A stretch of DNA of 9,900 nucleotides from Jiangellaceae bacterium (GTDB lineage Bacteria; Actinomycetota; Actinomycetes; Jiangellales; Jiangellaceae). The position numbers and the translations under genes were made by a program. Shown here in pieces: positions 1-6,455 of the stretch. The stretch is from positions 1 through 9,900 of the forward strand of contig JASLBX010000102.1 in the NCBI GenBank assembly GCA_030146385.1, written 5' to 3'. Under the pieces are notes generated by a model. The model saw nothing but the letters and a program-made list of their open reading frames with translations, was not told the DNA's origin and ran no database searches. Each line of letters opens with the position of its first letter. Positions within the stretch are counted from its first letter, which is position 1.

Positions 1-1268
1 CCGGCGAGCACGACCTGGAGGAGAACATCGTCCACTTCGTGCTGGCCCGGCCGGAAGGCCACGGCCCGGGCACCAAGGGCCTGTCGATGTTCATCGTGCC
101 CAAGTTCCGGTTCGACCCGGTCACCGGCGAGATCGGCGAGCGCAACGGCGTCTATGCCACCAACGTCGAGCACAAGATGGGCCTGAAGGTCTCGACGACC
201 TGTGAGCTGACGTTCGGCCGAGGTGCGCCTCTCAGCCGAGGCCGCGATGGACGCAGTGGCGAGCCTGCGGTTGGCTGGCTGGTCGGCGAGGTTCACGACG
301 GCATCGCCCAGATGTTCAGGGTCATCGAAGCGGCGCGGATGCAGGTGGGCGTCAAGGCCATCGCCGCGCTGTCCAGCGGATACCTGCATGCGGTGGACTA
401 CGCGCACTCCCGGGTCCAGGGCCCGGATCTCACGCAGCGCACCGACCGGACCGCGCCGCGGGTCACCATCGACCGGCATCCCGACGTGCGCCGCATGCTC
501 ATGCTCCAGAAGGCTTACGCGGAGGGACTGCGGGCGACCTACCTCTACACCGCGGACTGGCTCGACCGGGCCACGCGGGCCGGTCACGAGGGCGCCGACG
601 ACTCCCTGGCCCGCAGCGTCAACGACCTGCTGCTGCCGATCGTCAAGGGGGTCGGCTCGGAGCGGTCGTACGAACTGCTCACGCTGTCGCTGCAGACGCT
701 CGGCGGCTCTGGATACCTGCAGGACTACCCTATCGAGCAGTACATCCGGGACACCAAGATCGACTCGCTGTACGAGGGCACGACCGGGATCCAGGGCCAG
801 GACTTCTTCTTCCGCAAGATCGCCAGGGACCGCCTGGTCGCCTTCGACGCGCTGACCGCCGAGATCGACCAGTTCCTCACCGGGATCGAGTCGGACGACC
901 GGCTGAAGGTCGAGCACGACGCGCTGTCCGAGGCACTGGCGCACGTCCGAGACATGGTCACGACGATGTGCGAGTGGGAATCCGCCACCGCATCGGAATC
1001 CGCTGAGATCTACAAGGTGGGCCAGAACACCACCCGCCTGCTCATGAGCACCGGCGACCTGCTCGTCGGCTGGTTGCTGGCCCGGCAGGCCGCCGTCGCG
1101 CACGCCGCAATCGGCACGGCGGACGACCACGACCGGGACTTCTACGCCGGCAAGGTGGCGGTCGCGCGGTTCTTCGCGACCACCGTGCTGCCCGAACTCG
1201 CCAGCCGCAGGCACGTTCTCGAGGCAACCGACGGCGCCCTGATGGACGTCCCGACCACGGCGTTCTGA
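1..1268 (+). CDS. FadE5-like acyl-CoA dehydrogenase, 5'-truncated by window edge
   Basis: FAD-dependent acyl-CoA dehydrogenase that makes the 2,3-double bond of an acyl-CoA in the first step of beta-oxidation. The reading frame is open from base 3 with no start, so the gene begins upstream; about 421 residues of a roughly 610-residue family are present. From remembered family sequence, the product follows mycobacterial FadE5 closely: an LARPEG.GPGTKGLS stretch, NVEHKMGLKVSTTCEL, then VGEVHDGIAQMF and ARVT-like TAPRVTIDRHPDVRR. The catalytic base is the Glu of LYEGTTGIQ (codon 774-776), followed by FFFRKI. A C-terminal extension typical of the long FadE5 type reaches the stop at 1266-1268. One oddity is a linker about 11 residues longer than I expect between CELTFG and GWLVGE (219-263). 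It lies 10 bp before the TetR gene and is probably the same transcript. Family assignment is firm; chain-length preference cannot be read. Confidence 0.93.
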   Translation, partial: GEHDLEENIVHFVLARPEGHGPGTKGLSMFIVPKFRFDPVTGEIGERNGVYATNVEHKMGLKVSTTCELTFGRGAPLSRGRDGRSGEPAVGWLVGEVHDGIAQMFRVIEAARMQVGVKAIAALSSGYLHAVDYAHSRVQGPDLTQRTDRTAPRVTIDRHPDVRRMLMLQKAYAEGLRATYLYTADWLDRATRAGHEGADDSLARSVNDLLLPIVKGVGSERSYELLTLSLQTLGGSGYLQDYPIEQYIRDTKIDSLYEGTTGIQGQDFFFRKIARDRLVAFDALTAEIDQFLTGIESDDRLKVEHDALSEALAHVRDMVTTMCEWESATASESAEIYKVGQNTTRLLMSTGDLLVGWLLARQAAVAHAAIGTADDHDRDFYAGKVAVARFFATTVLPELASRRHVLEATDGALMDVPTTAF

Positions 1269-1278
1269 AGGGACGACG

Positions 1279-1917
1279 ATGGCCGCCGAAGCTGCCACAC
1301 CGCGCAGGGGCCGGCCCCCGAACCCAGAGTTGCGCGCCCGCATCCTCAACGCGGCCCTCGAGCTGTTCGCCGAGCAGGGGTACGACGCGACGTCCGTCAG
1401 CCAGGTGGTCATCCGGGCCGGCGTCACCAAGGGAGCGCTGTACCACTACTTCGCGGCCAAGGAGGACCTGCTCTACGACATCTACCGCGGCCTGCTGGAC
1501 CAACAGCTCGCCGACCTGGAACGGATCTCGACCGAGGAGCCAAACCCGTCCCGCGCTCTCCGCGCCGTCATCCACGACCTCGTCGTGACGACGATCCGGC
1601 ACCGCCGCGAGGTCACGGTGTTCAGCCGCGAAAGCGCGCGGCTCTCGCCCGAACGGTGGCAGGTCTTGCAGCGGGACTGGCGGCGGTACCAGGAGGTGGT
1701 CCGCAGCCTCATCCGCGACGCCCAGCAGCAGGGCATCTTCAGCGCGGCCACCAGCCCCGAACTGGTCTCGTGGATGATCTTCGGGCTTACCACCAGCCTG
1801 CCGAGCTGGTACCGCGCCGACGGCCCCAAATCTCCGTCCGATATCGCCGACGCGGCGAGCGAGTTCGTCCTCGCGGCGCTCCGTCCAGAACACTCCGAAG
1901 GGACACCTGCCCTATGA
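1279..1917 (+). CDS. TetR/AcrR-family transcriptional regulator
   Basis: A 212-residue one-component repressor of ordinary TetR length. The N-terminal DNA-binding domain is at about residues 15-66: RARILNAALELFAEQGYDATSV is the first helices, VIRAGVTKGALYHYF is the helix-turn-helix with recognition helix, and KEDLLYDIY starts helix 4. A basic RRGRPP tail precedes it. The C-terminal half (about 70-212) is a helical ligand/dimer domain with no recognised signature. Start chosen at ATG 1279, with AAGGGA (1268-1273) as ribosome binding site 5 nt upstream. It sits between a fadE and beta-oxidation genes, and its stop TGA overlaps the next gene's ATG (ATGA, 1914-1917). By analogy with FadR/KstR-type TetR proteins I infer that it senses an acyl-CoA and represses this cluster. 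Its operator was not found and is probably upstream of the window. Confidence 0.93.
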   Translation: MAAEAATPRRGRPPNPELRARILNAALELFAEQGYDATSVSQVVIRAGVTKGALYHYFAAKEDLLYDIYRGLLDQQLADLERISTEEPNPSRALRAVIHDLVVTTIRHRREVTVFSRESARLSPERWQVLQRDWRRYQEVVRSLIRDAQQQGIFSAATSPELVSWMIFGLTTSLPSWYRADGPKSPSDIADAASEFVLAALRPEHSEGTPAL

Positions 1918-2672
1918 CCCGTCTAGCAGACAAGGTCGCCCTCGTCACCGGAGCCGCCCGCGGTATCGGCGCGGCGACCGCCCGCCGGCTGGCGGCCGAC
2001 GGCGCAGCCGTGGTCGTCATCGACCTGCGCGAGCCGGATACCGAGGAGACGGTGGCGGCGATCAAGGAGGCCGGTGGAACGGCCACGGGCATCAGGTGCG
2101 ACGTGGCCGACGCCGCTCAGGTCGAGGCAGCCGTCACCCGGGCCGTGGCTGAGCTCGGCCGGGTGGACATCCTGGTCAACAACGCCGGCGTCATCCGCGA
2201 CAACCTGCTGTTCAAGATGACCGAGGAGGACTGGGACACGGTCATGAGCGTCCACCTGCGCGGCGCGTTCCTGTGCAGCCGCGAGGTGCAGAAGCACATG
2301 GTGGCCCAGAAATCCGGCAAGATCGTCAATCTGAGCTCGACGTCCGCCCTGGGCAACCGCGGCCAGGCGAACTACTCCGCGGCCAAAGCGGGGGTTCAGG
2401 GGCTCACCCGAACCCTCGCCATCGAGCTTGGCCCATTCGGCATCAACGTCAACGCGGTGGCGCCGGGGTTCGTCGCCACCGCGATGACCGATGCCACCGC
2501 CCGCCGGGTCGGCGTCGAACCGGAGCAGTTCCGGGAGGCCGCGGCGGGGGCCGTCCCGCTGCGCCGGATCGGCGTGCCGGAGGACATCGCCAACGTCGTG
2601 GCATTCCTGGTAAGCGAGGATGCCTCGTACGTCACCGGCCAGACGATCTACGTCGACGGCGGACCGCGCTGA
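1914..2672 (+). CDS. SDR-family 3-hydroxyacyl-CoA dehydrogenase / FabG-like, NAD-type
   Basis: A 252-residue classical short-chain dehydrogenase. Motifs: cofactor-binding TGAARGIG (12-19), NNAG (89-92), catalytic Ser141, Tyr154 and Lys158 (YSAAK), and C-terminal GQTIYVDGG. Asp37 at the end of the second strand (VVVIDLRE) points to NAD(H) rather than NADP(H). The tetrad Asn position is His114 (VHLRGAF), a variant I associate with SDR 3-hydroxyacyl-CoA dehydrogenases such as the MFE-2 type. Start ATG 1914 overlaps the TetR stop and has GAAGGGA (1897-1903) upstream; an upstream extension of the open frame lies wholly inside tetR and is rejected. Placed directly before a MaoC hydratase, the likely role is oxidation of (R)-3-hydroxyacyl-CoA to 3-ketoacyl-CoA. 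A biosynthetic FabG role is possible but the NAD-type pocket and neighbours argue against it. Confidence 0.92.
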   Translation: MTRLADKVALVTGAARGIGAATARRLAADGAAVVVIDLREPDTEETVAAIKEAGGTATGIRCDVADAAQVEAAVTRAVAELGRVDILVNNAGVIRDNLLFKMTEEDWDTVMSVHLRGAFLCSREVQKHMVAQKSGKIVNLSSTSALGNRGQANYSAAKAGVQGLTRTLAIELGPFGINVNAVAPGFVATAMTDATARRVGVEPEQFREAAAGAVPLRRIGVPEDIANVVAFLVSEDASYVTGQTIYVDGGPR

Positions 2673-2678
2673 GAGGAG
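2673..2678 (+). promoter_or_regulatory. Ribosome binding site of the MaoC gene
   Basis: GAGGAG begins immediately after the SDR stop codon and lies 6 nt before ATG 2685. It decides the start and leaves a 12-bp gap between the genes. Confidence 0.7.
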
Positions 2679-2684
2679 CGTCCC

Positions 2685-3134
2685 ATGGCATTCGCATCGC
2701 TCGATGAGCTTCGCGCCGCCGCCGGAACCGAGATCGGGCACGGGCCGTGGATCGAGGTCACCCAGCAGCGCATCGACCAGTTCGCCGACGCCACGGCCGA
2801 CCACCAGTGGATCCACGTCGATCCCGAGCGGGCCGCAGCCGGGCCGTTCGGTGGCACCGTCGCCCATGGCTACCTCACGCTGTCGCTGATTCCCGCGCTG
2901 ACGGTCGGCATGGCCGCGGTCGACGGAGTGACGATGGGCGTCAACTACGGGCTCAACAAGGTCCGGTTCCCGGCGCCGGTGCCCGCCGGCTCGCGGGTCC
3001 GCGCCCGGGTGGCGCTCGTGTCGGTGGACGACGTGCCGGGCGGCGCCCAGGTCACCTCTCAGGTCACCCTCGAGCGCGAAGGCGGTGACAAGCCCGTGTG
3101 TGTGGCCGAGACGGTGTCGCGGCTCTACTTCTGA
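2685..3134 (+). CDS. MaoC-like (R)-specific enoyl-CoA hydratase
   Basis: A 149-residue single hot-dog-fold hydratase that adds water to trans-2-enoyl-CoA to give (R)-3-hydroxyacyl-CoA. The hydratase 2 motif is visible: ADATADHQWIHVD (34-46), with catalytic Asp39 and His44 five residues apart, as in PhaJ and mycobacterial HtdZ (Rv0130, about 151 aa). The overhang/substrate segment GPFGGTVAHGYLTLSL follows at about 53-68, and NYGLNKVRFPAPVPAGSRVR at about 87-106 is typical of this subgroup. It lies 12 bp after the SDR gene, so hydratase and dehydrogenase are a matched pair: the (R)-alcohol made here fits the upstream SDR. The gene ends directly at a strong inverted repeat (3135-3193). Family assignment is secure; the natural chain length is unknown. 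Confidence 0.93.
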   Translation: MAFASLDELRAAAGTEIGHGPWIEVTQQRIDQFADATADHQWIHVDPERAAAGPFGGTVAHGYLTLSLIPALTVGMAAVDGVTMGVNYGLNKVRFPAPVPAGSRVRARVALVSVDDVPGGAQVTSQVTLEREGGDKPVCVAETVSRLYF

Positions 3135-3193
3135 AAACGATCAGGTGAGCAAGACTGGGGCAGAGACCCGCCCCGTTGGTCACCTGATCGTTT
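3135..3193. terminator. Perfect 14-bp inverted repeat, candidate terminator/attenuator
   Basis: The arms AAACGATCAGGTGA (3135-3148) and TCACCTGATCGTTT (3180-3193) are exact reverse complements across a 31-nt loop. The loop holds a second small stem, GGGGC (3157-3161) with GCCCC (3170-3174). The outer stem starts on the base after the maoC stop codon and carries A's on the 5' side and TTT on the 3' side, so it reads like a terminator from either direction, although the T tract is only three long. It may end the first transcript, attenuate it, or be a regulator's binding site. No target-site duplication flanks it, so a small transposable element is less likely. Confidence 0.55.
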
Positions 3194-3210
3194 GCAATCC
3201 GACCAAGCGT

Positions 3211-3219
3211 GAGGAGGAG
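3211..3219 (+). promoter_or_regulatory. Strong Shine-Dalgarno of the MDR oxidoreductase gene
   Basis: GAGGAGGAG lies just upstream of ATG 3225 and is the strongest ribosome binding site in the window. This is the only junction in the acyl-CoA cluster with a long gap (90 bp). A strong independent initiation site here fits a new translation unit after the hairpin. No convincing -10/-35 pair was found between 3194 and 3224. Confidence 0.65.
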
Positions 3220-3224
3220 GCACG

Positions 3225-4202
3225 ATGAAGGCCTGGCAGGTCACCCGCAACGGTGAGCCCGGTGACGTCATGGCGCTGGTCGATGTCCCCGAGCCCGAAC
3301 CGGCGGAGGGACAACTGCTGGTCCGGGTGTGCGCGGCGGCCCTCAACTTTCCGGACGTGCTCATGTGCCGGGGCGAGTACCAGGTAAGGCCGCCACTTCC
3401 TTTCACGCCCGGGATCGAACTCTGCGGCGAGGTGGTGACCGGGCCGGCGGACGGCTTCGCGTCGGGCGACCGCATCATCGGGACGCCCGCCCTTCCCCAC
3501 GGTGCGCTCGCCGAGTTAGCCGTCGTTCCGGTGGCGGAGGCGTATCCCGCGCCCGACGCCCTGGACGACGCGGCGGCGGCGGCCATGCATATCGCCTACC
3601 AGACGGCCTGGTTCGGCCTGCACCGGCGGGCCGGCCTGCGACCGGCCGAGACCCTGCTGGTTAACGCGGCCGCTGGAGGGGTCGGCAGCGCCGCCGTCCA
3701 GCTCGGCCGGGCCGCCGGGGCTCGGGTCATCGCCGTTGTCGGGGGCTCGTCGAAGGTCGCTGTGGCAACCGAGCTCGGCGCCGACGTGGTGATCGACCGC
3801 ACCGAAACGGACGTGATCATCGCGGTCAAGGAGGCGACCGACCGCCGCGGAGCCGACGTGGTGTTCGACCCGGTGGGCGGCGACGGGTTCGCCGCTGCGA
3901 CCCGCTGCGTGGCGTTCGAGGGCCGCATCGTGCTCGTCGGGTTCGCGTCGGGCACCATCCCGGCGCCGCCGCTGGCCCATGCGCTGGTGAAGAACTACTC
4001 GCTGCTCGGCCTGCACTGGGGCCTGTACCGCCAGCACGATCCGGACGCCGTCGCGCGAGCTCACGGCACCTTGTCCGACCTCGCGGCCGACGGAGTCGTC
4101 GCTCCGCTGCTGGGCGGCCGGCTCGGCCTCACTGAGGCGGCCGACGGCCTGGCCCGCCTCGCGGCCGGTGAGACGGTCGGCAGATTGGTCGTGGAGTTGT
4201 GA
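3225..4202 (+). CDS. Zinc-independent MDR oxidoreductase (quinone oxidoreductase-like)
   Basis: A 325-residue medium-chain dehydrogenase/reductase of the NADPH:quinone oxidoreductase group. The N-terminal GroES-like domain covers about 1-125, with ALNFPDVLMCRGEYQVRP (39-56) and the PFTPGIELCGEV segment (59-70). The Rossmann domain contains AAAGGVG (148-154), then the ELGADVVID stretch (183-191) and DVVFDPVGG (211-219). The structural and catalytic zinc ligands of alcohol dehydrogenases are not present. The C-terminal LHWGLYRQHDP resembles mycobacterial-type relatives found beside fadE genes. It could reduce an enoyl-CoA, enone or quinone; the exact substrate cannot be read. Start ATG 3225 follows a strong Shine-Dalgarno. 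Its stop TGA (4200-4202) shares one base with the next ATG, so it is probably coupled to the phosphotransferase gene. Confidence 0.9.
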   Translation: MKAWQVTRNGEPGDVMALVDVPEPEPAEGQLLVRVCAAALNFPDVLMCRGEYQVRPPLPFTPGIELCGEVVTGPADGFASGDRIIGTPALPHGALAELAVVPVAEAYPAPDALDDAAAAAMHIAYQTAWFGLHRRAGLRPAETLLVNAAAGGVGSAAVQLGRAAGARVIAVVGGSSKVAVATELGADVVIDRTETDVIIAVKEATDRRGADVVFDPVGGDGFAAATRCVAFEGRIVLVGFASGTIPAPPLAHALVKNYSLLGLHWGLYRQHDPDAVARAHGTLSDLAADGVVAPLLGGRLGLTEAADGLARLAAGETVGRLVVEL

Positions 4203-5224
4203 TGACCGCCGACCCGCCCGGCCTGGACCTGGCACGGTTGCGCGGATACCTCGAGGCGGCGTGTCCCGACCTGGCCGGCGGACCCCTGTCCGCAAATCTC
4301 ATCGAGGGCGGCCGATCCAACCTGACCTACGTGGTGCACGGCGCGTCCCGCTCCTGGGTGCTTCGCCGCCCGCCGCTCGGCCACGTGCTACCCACGGCGC
4401 ACAACATGGCCCGAGAGTTCCGGGCGATCAGCGCGCTCGCGCCCACGGACGTCCCCGTCCCTGCACCGATCGCACTGTGCGAGGACGAGTCCGTACTGGG
4501 CGCGCCGTTCTACCTGATGGAGCGGGTGGACGGCACGGTCTACCGGTCCGCCCGGCAGTCCGCGACGCTGACTCCCGAGCAGGCCGCCACGCTGGCCGAG
4601 TCGATGATACGCGTGCTGGCCGACCTGCACTCGATCGACCCCACTGCCGTCGGGCTCGGTGACTTCGGACGCCCCGAGGGGTTCCTGGACCGCCAACTGC
4701 GCCGCTGGGCCGCCCAGCTCGACGCGTCGCACAGCCGTCCGATCGACGACATCGATGAGCTGCACGCCGAGCTCAGTGAACGCGTCCCGAAGTCGCCGCC
4801 GCCGGCGATCGTCCACGGCGACTACCGGCTCGACAACCTGATCGTCGGCCAGGACCAGTCCGTCGCCGCCGTCGTCGATTGGGAGATGACCACCGTCGGC
4901 GATCCGCTCACCGACCTCGGAATTCTTGTCGTCTACTGGGACGGGATGTCGGCGCTGCCCGGCTCGGTCTCGGAGGCCGTCGGGCCTTCGTCCCCCTTTC
5001 CCCGCGCGGCAGCGCTCATCGACCGGTACGCCCGGCATCGGGACGTGGGCCTGTCCGCTCTGCCATGGTATGTCGCGTTCGGCTACTTCAAGCTCGCCGT
5101 CATCACCGAGGGCATCCACTACCGGTACGTCCACGGCCAGACGGTCGGAGCCGGCTTCGAGGGCATCGGTGAGTTCACCGCGACGCTCGCTCGGCTCGGC
5201 CGCACCACGCTTCGGGAGGCATGA
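4202..5224 (+). CDS. APH-fold phosphotransferase, ACAD10/11 kinase-domain / LvaA-like
   Basis: A 340-residue kinase-like protein of the aminoglycoside phosphotransferase (APH) superfamily. Visible motifs: loop EGGRSNLTY (35-43), WVLRRPP (52-58) where the usual ATP-binding Lys position carries Arg, PFYLMERVDG (102-111), Brenner motif HGDYRLDN (205-212, catalytic Asp207, metal Asn212) and DWEMTTVGDP (226-235, metal Asp226). The LRRPPLGHVLPTAH stretch is typical of the subgroup next to acyl-CoA dehydrogenases, not of antibiotic-resistance APHs. Its partner gene starts at the same bases as its stop. In mammals this domain is fused to the dehydrogenase in ACAD10/11, and P. putida LvaA phosphorylates 4-hydroxyvaleryl-CoA. 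I infer phosphorylation of a hydroxyacyl-CoA. Start: ATG 4202 with GTGGAG (4191-4196) upstream; GTG 4199 is an alternative adding one residue. Confidence 0.88.
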   Translation: MTADPPGLDLARLRGYLEAACPDLAGGPLSANLIEGGRSNLTYVVHGASRSWVLRRPPLGHVLPTAHNMAREFRAISALAPTDVPVPAPIALCEDESVLGAPFYLMERVDGTVYRSARQSATLTPEQAATLAESMIRVLADLHSIDPTAVGLGDFGRPEGFLDRQLRRWAAQLDASHSRPIDDIDELHAELSERVPKSPPPAIVHGDYRLDNLIVGQDQSVAAVVDWEMTTVGDPLTDLGILVVYWDGMSALPGSVSEAVGPSSPFPRAAALIDRYARHRDVGLSALPWYVAFGYFKLAVITEGIHYRYVHGQTVGAGFEGIGEFTATLARLGRTTLREA

Positions 5225-6453
5225 TGGACTTCGAGTTCGATCAGCGGACGCGAGAGCTTCGAGGGCGACTGCTCGAGTTCATGGACGAGTACGTCTACCC
5301 GGCTGAGCCGGTGCACGCCGAGCAACTCGCGGCCGCCGTGCCGTTCACCCAGCCGCCCGTCCTCGAGGAGCTCAAGGCCGAGGCACAGCGCCGCGGGTTG
5401 TGGAACCTGTTCCTGCCTGGCGAGTTCGGTGCCGGGCTCACCAACCTTCAGTACGCGCCGCTCGCCGAGATCTCCGGCCGGAGCCCGAACCTCGCGCCCG
5501 AGGCGATGAACTGCTCGGCGCCCGACACCGCCAACATGGAGGTGCTGGCGATGTTCGGGACGCCGGCGCAGCAGGAGGAGTGGCTCAGTCCGCTGCTCGC
5601 CGGCGAGATCCGGTCGGCGTTCGCCATGACCGAGCCGGACGTCGCCTCGTCGGACGCCACGAACATCGGGACGCGGATCGAGCGCGACGGAGACGAGTAC
5701 GTCATCAACGGCCGGAAATGGTGGTGCTCGGGCGCGATGAGCCCGCGCGCGAGGGTATTCATCGTGATGGGCAAGACCGATCCTGCCGCCGACCGGCACC
5801 GCCAGCAGAGCATGGTGCTGGTTCCGAGAGACGCCGCTGGCGTGACGGTTCGCCGTCATCTGACCGTCTTCGGTTACGACGACCGCTCGCACGGCGGGCA
5901 CGCCGAGGTCGATTTCGAGGACGTCCGCGTCCCGGCCGGCAACCTGATCGGACGCGACGGCGACGGTTTCGCGATCGCCCAGGCGCGGCTGGGGCCCGGC
6001 CGGATCCACCACTGCATGCGGCTGATCGGCATGGCCGAGCGCGCGTTCGAGCTGATGTGTCATCGGGCCCACTCGCGGGAACCGTTCGGCCGGCCACTCG
6101 CAGAGCAGGGAGTGATCCGCGAGTGGGTCGCCGAAGCGCGGATCCGGATCGAGCAGGCTCGTCTGCTGGTGCTCAAGACGGCATGGCTGATGGACACGCG
6201 CGGCAACAAGGAGGCGATGACCGAGATCCAGGCCATCAAGATCGCCGTACCCTCGATGGCCGAATGGGTCATCGACAAGGCGATCCAGGTGCACGGCGGC
6301 GCGGGCGTGAGTCAGGACTTCCCGCTCGCCGAGCTGTGGACCGCTCCCCGCGTGCTCCGGATCGCCGACGGACCGGACGAGGTGCACAAACGGTCGCTGG
6401 GCACGCGCGAGTTGCGCCGATTCGACCCCTCGCACAATGAAGGAATGAGCTGA
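5224..6453 (+). CDS. Acyl-CoA dehydrogenase, ACAD10/11 dehydrogenase-domain / LvaC-like
   Basis: A 409-residue FAD-dependent acyl-CoA dehydrogenase. Features: AFAMTEPDVASSDATNI (132-148) for flavin and substrate contact, KWWCSGAM (165-172), SREPFGRPL (284-292) at the FAD-binding Arg, IQVHGGAGVSQDFPLAELW (354-372), and C-terminal RIADGPDEVH (379-388) then GTREL. In ordinary ACADs the catalytic Glu sits in a YEGT motif; here the aligned residue appears to be Asp382 (ADGPDEVH), as I recall for ACAD10/11 relatives. ATG 5224 is preferred over ATG 5221 because GGGAGG (5214-5219) is better spaced and the family begins MDF; the start shares one base with the phosphotransferase stop. With its upstream neighbour it may convert a phosphorylated 4-hydroxyacyl-CoA to an enoyl-CoA. 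A plain desaturase acting on branched or unusual acyl-CoA is the alternative. Confidence 0.92.
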   Translation: MDFEFDQRTRELRGRLLEFMDEYVYPAEPVHAEQLAAAVPFTQPPVLEELKAEAQRRGLWNLFLPGEFGAGLTNLQYAPLAEISGRSPNLAPEAMNCSAPDTANMEVLAMFGTPAQQEEWLSPLLAGEIRSAFAMTEPDVASSDATNIGTRIERDGDEYVINGRKWWCSGAMSPRARVFIVMGKTDPAADRHRQQSMVLVPRDAAGVTVRRHLTVFGYDDRSHGGHAEVDFEDVRVPAGNLIGRDGDGFAIAQARLGPGRIHHCMRLIGMAERAFELMCHRAHSREPFGRPLAEQGVIREWVAEARIRIEQARLLVLKTAWLMDTRGNKEAMTEIQAIKIAVPSMAEWVIDKAIQVHGGAGVSQDFPLAELWTAPRVLRIADGPDEVHKRSLGTRELRRFDPSHNEGMS

Positions 6454-6455
6454 TC

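Noticed and set aside
1656..1913. Upstream extension of the first SDR into the tetR gene
   Set aside because: The added residues are Arg/Pro/Gly-rich out-of-frame tetR sequence. The SDR fold begins normally at MTRLADKVALVTG from ATG 1914.
3135..3193. Miniature transposable element
   Set aside because: The inverted ends are perfect, but there is no target-site duplication, and the repeat abuts a stop codon as a terminator would. Kept only as an option to test by genome search.
4202..5224. Aminoglycoside resistance gene
   Set aside because: It has the APH fold, but the sequence subgroup and the overlap with an acyl-CoA dehydrogenase gene point to acyl-CoA metabolism.
5119..6435. Long minus-strand open frame (438 codons) opposite the acyl-CoA dehydrogenase
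   Set aside because: A high-GC shadow of the plus-strand gene. The translation is low-complexity, with no family motifs, while the plus strand has clear ACAD motifs. The same applies to other long antisense frames, such as 1923-2867 and 6696-7598.
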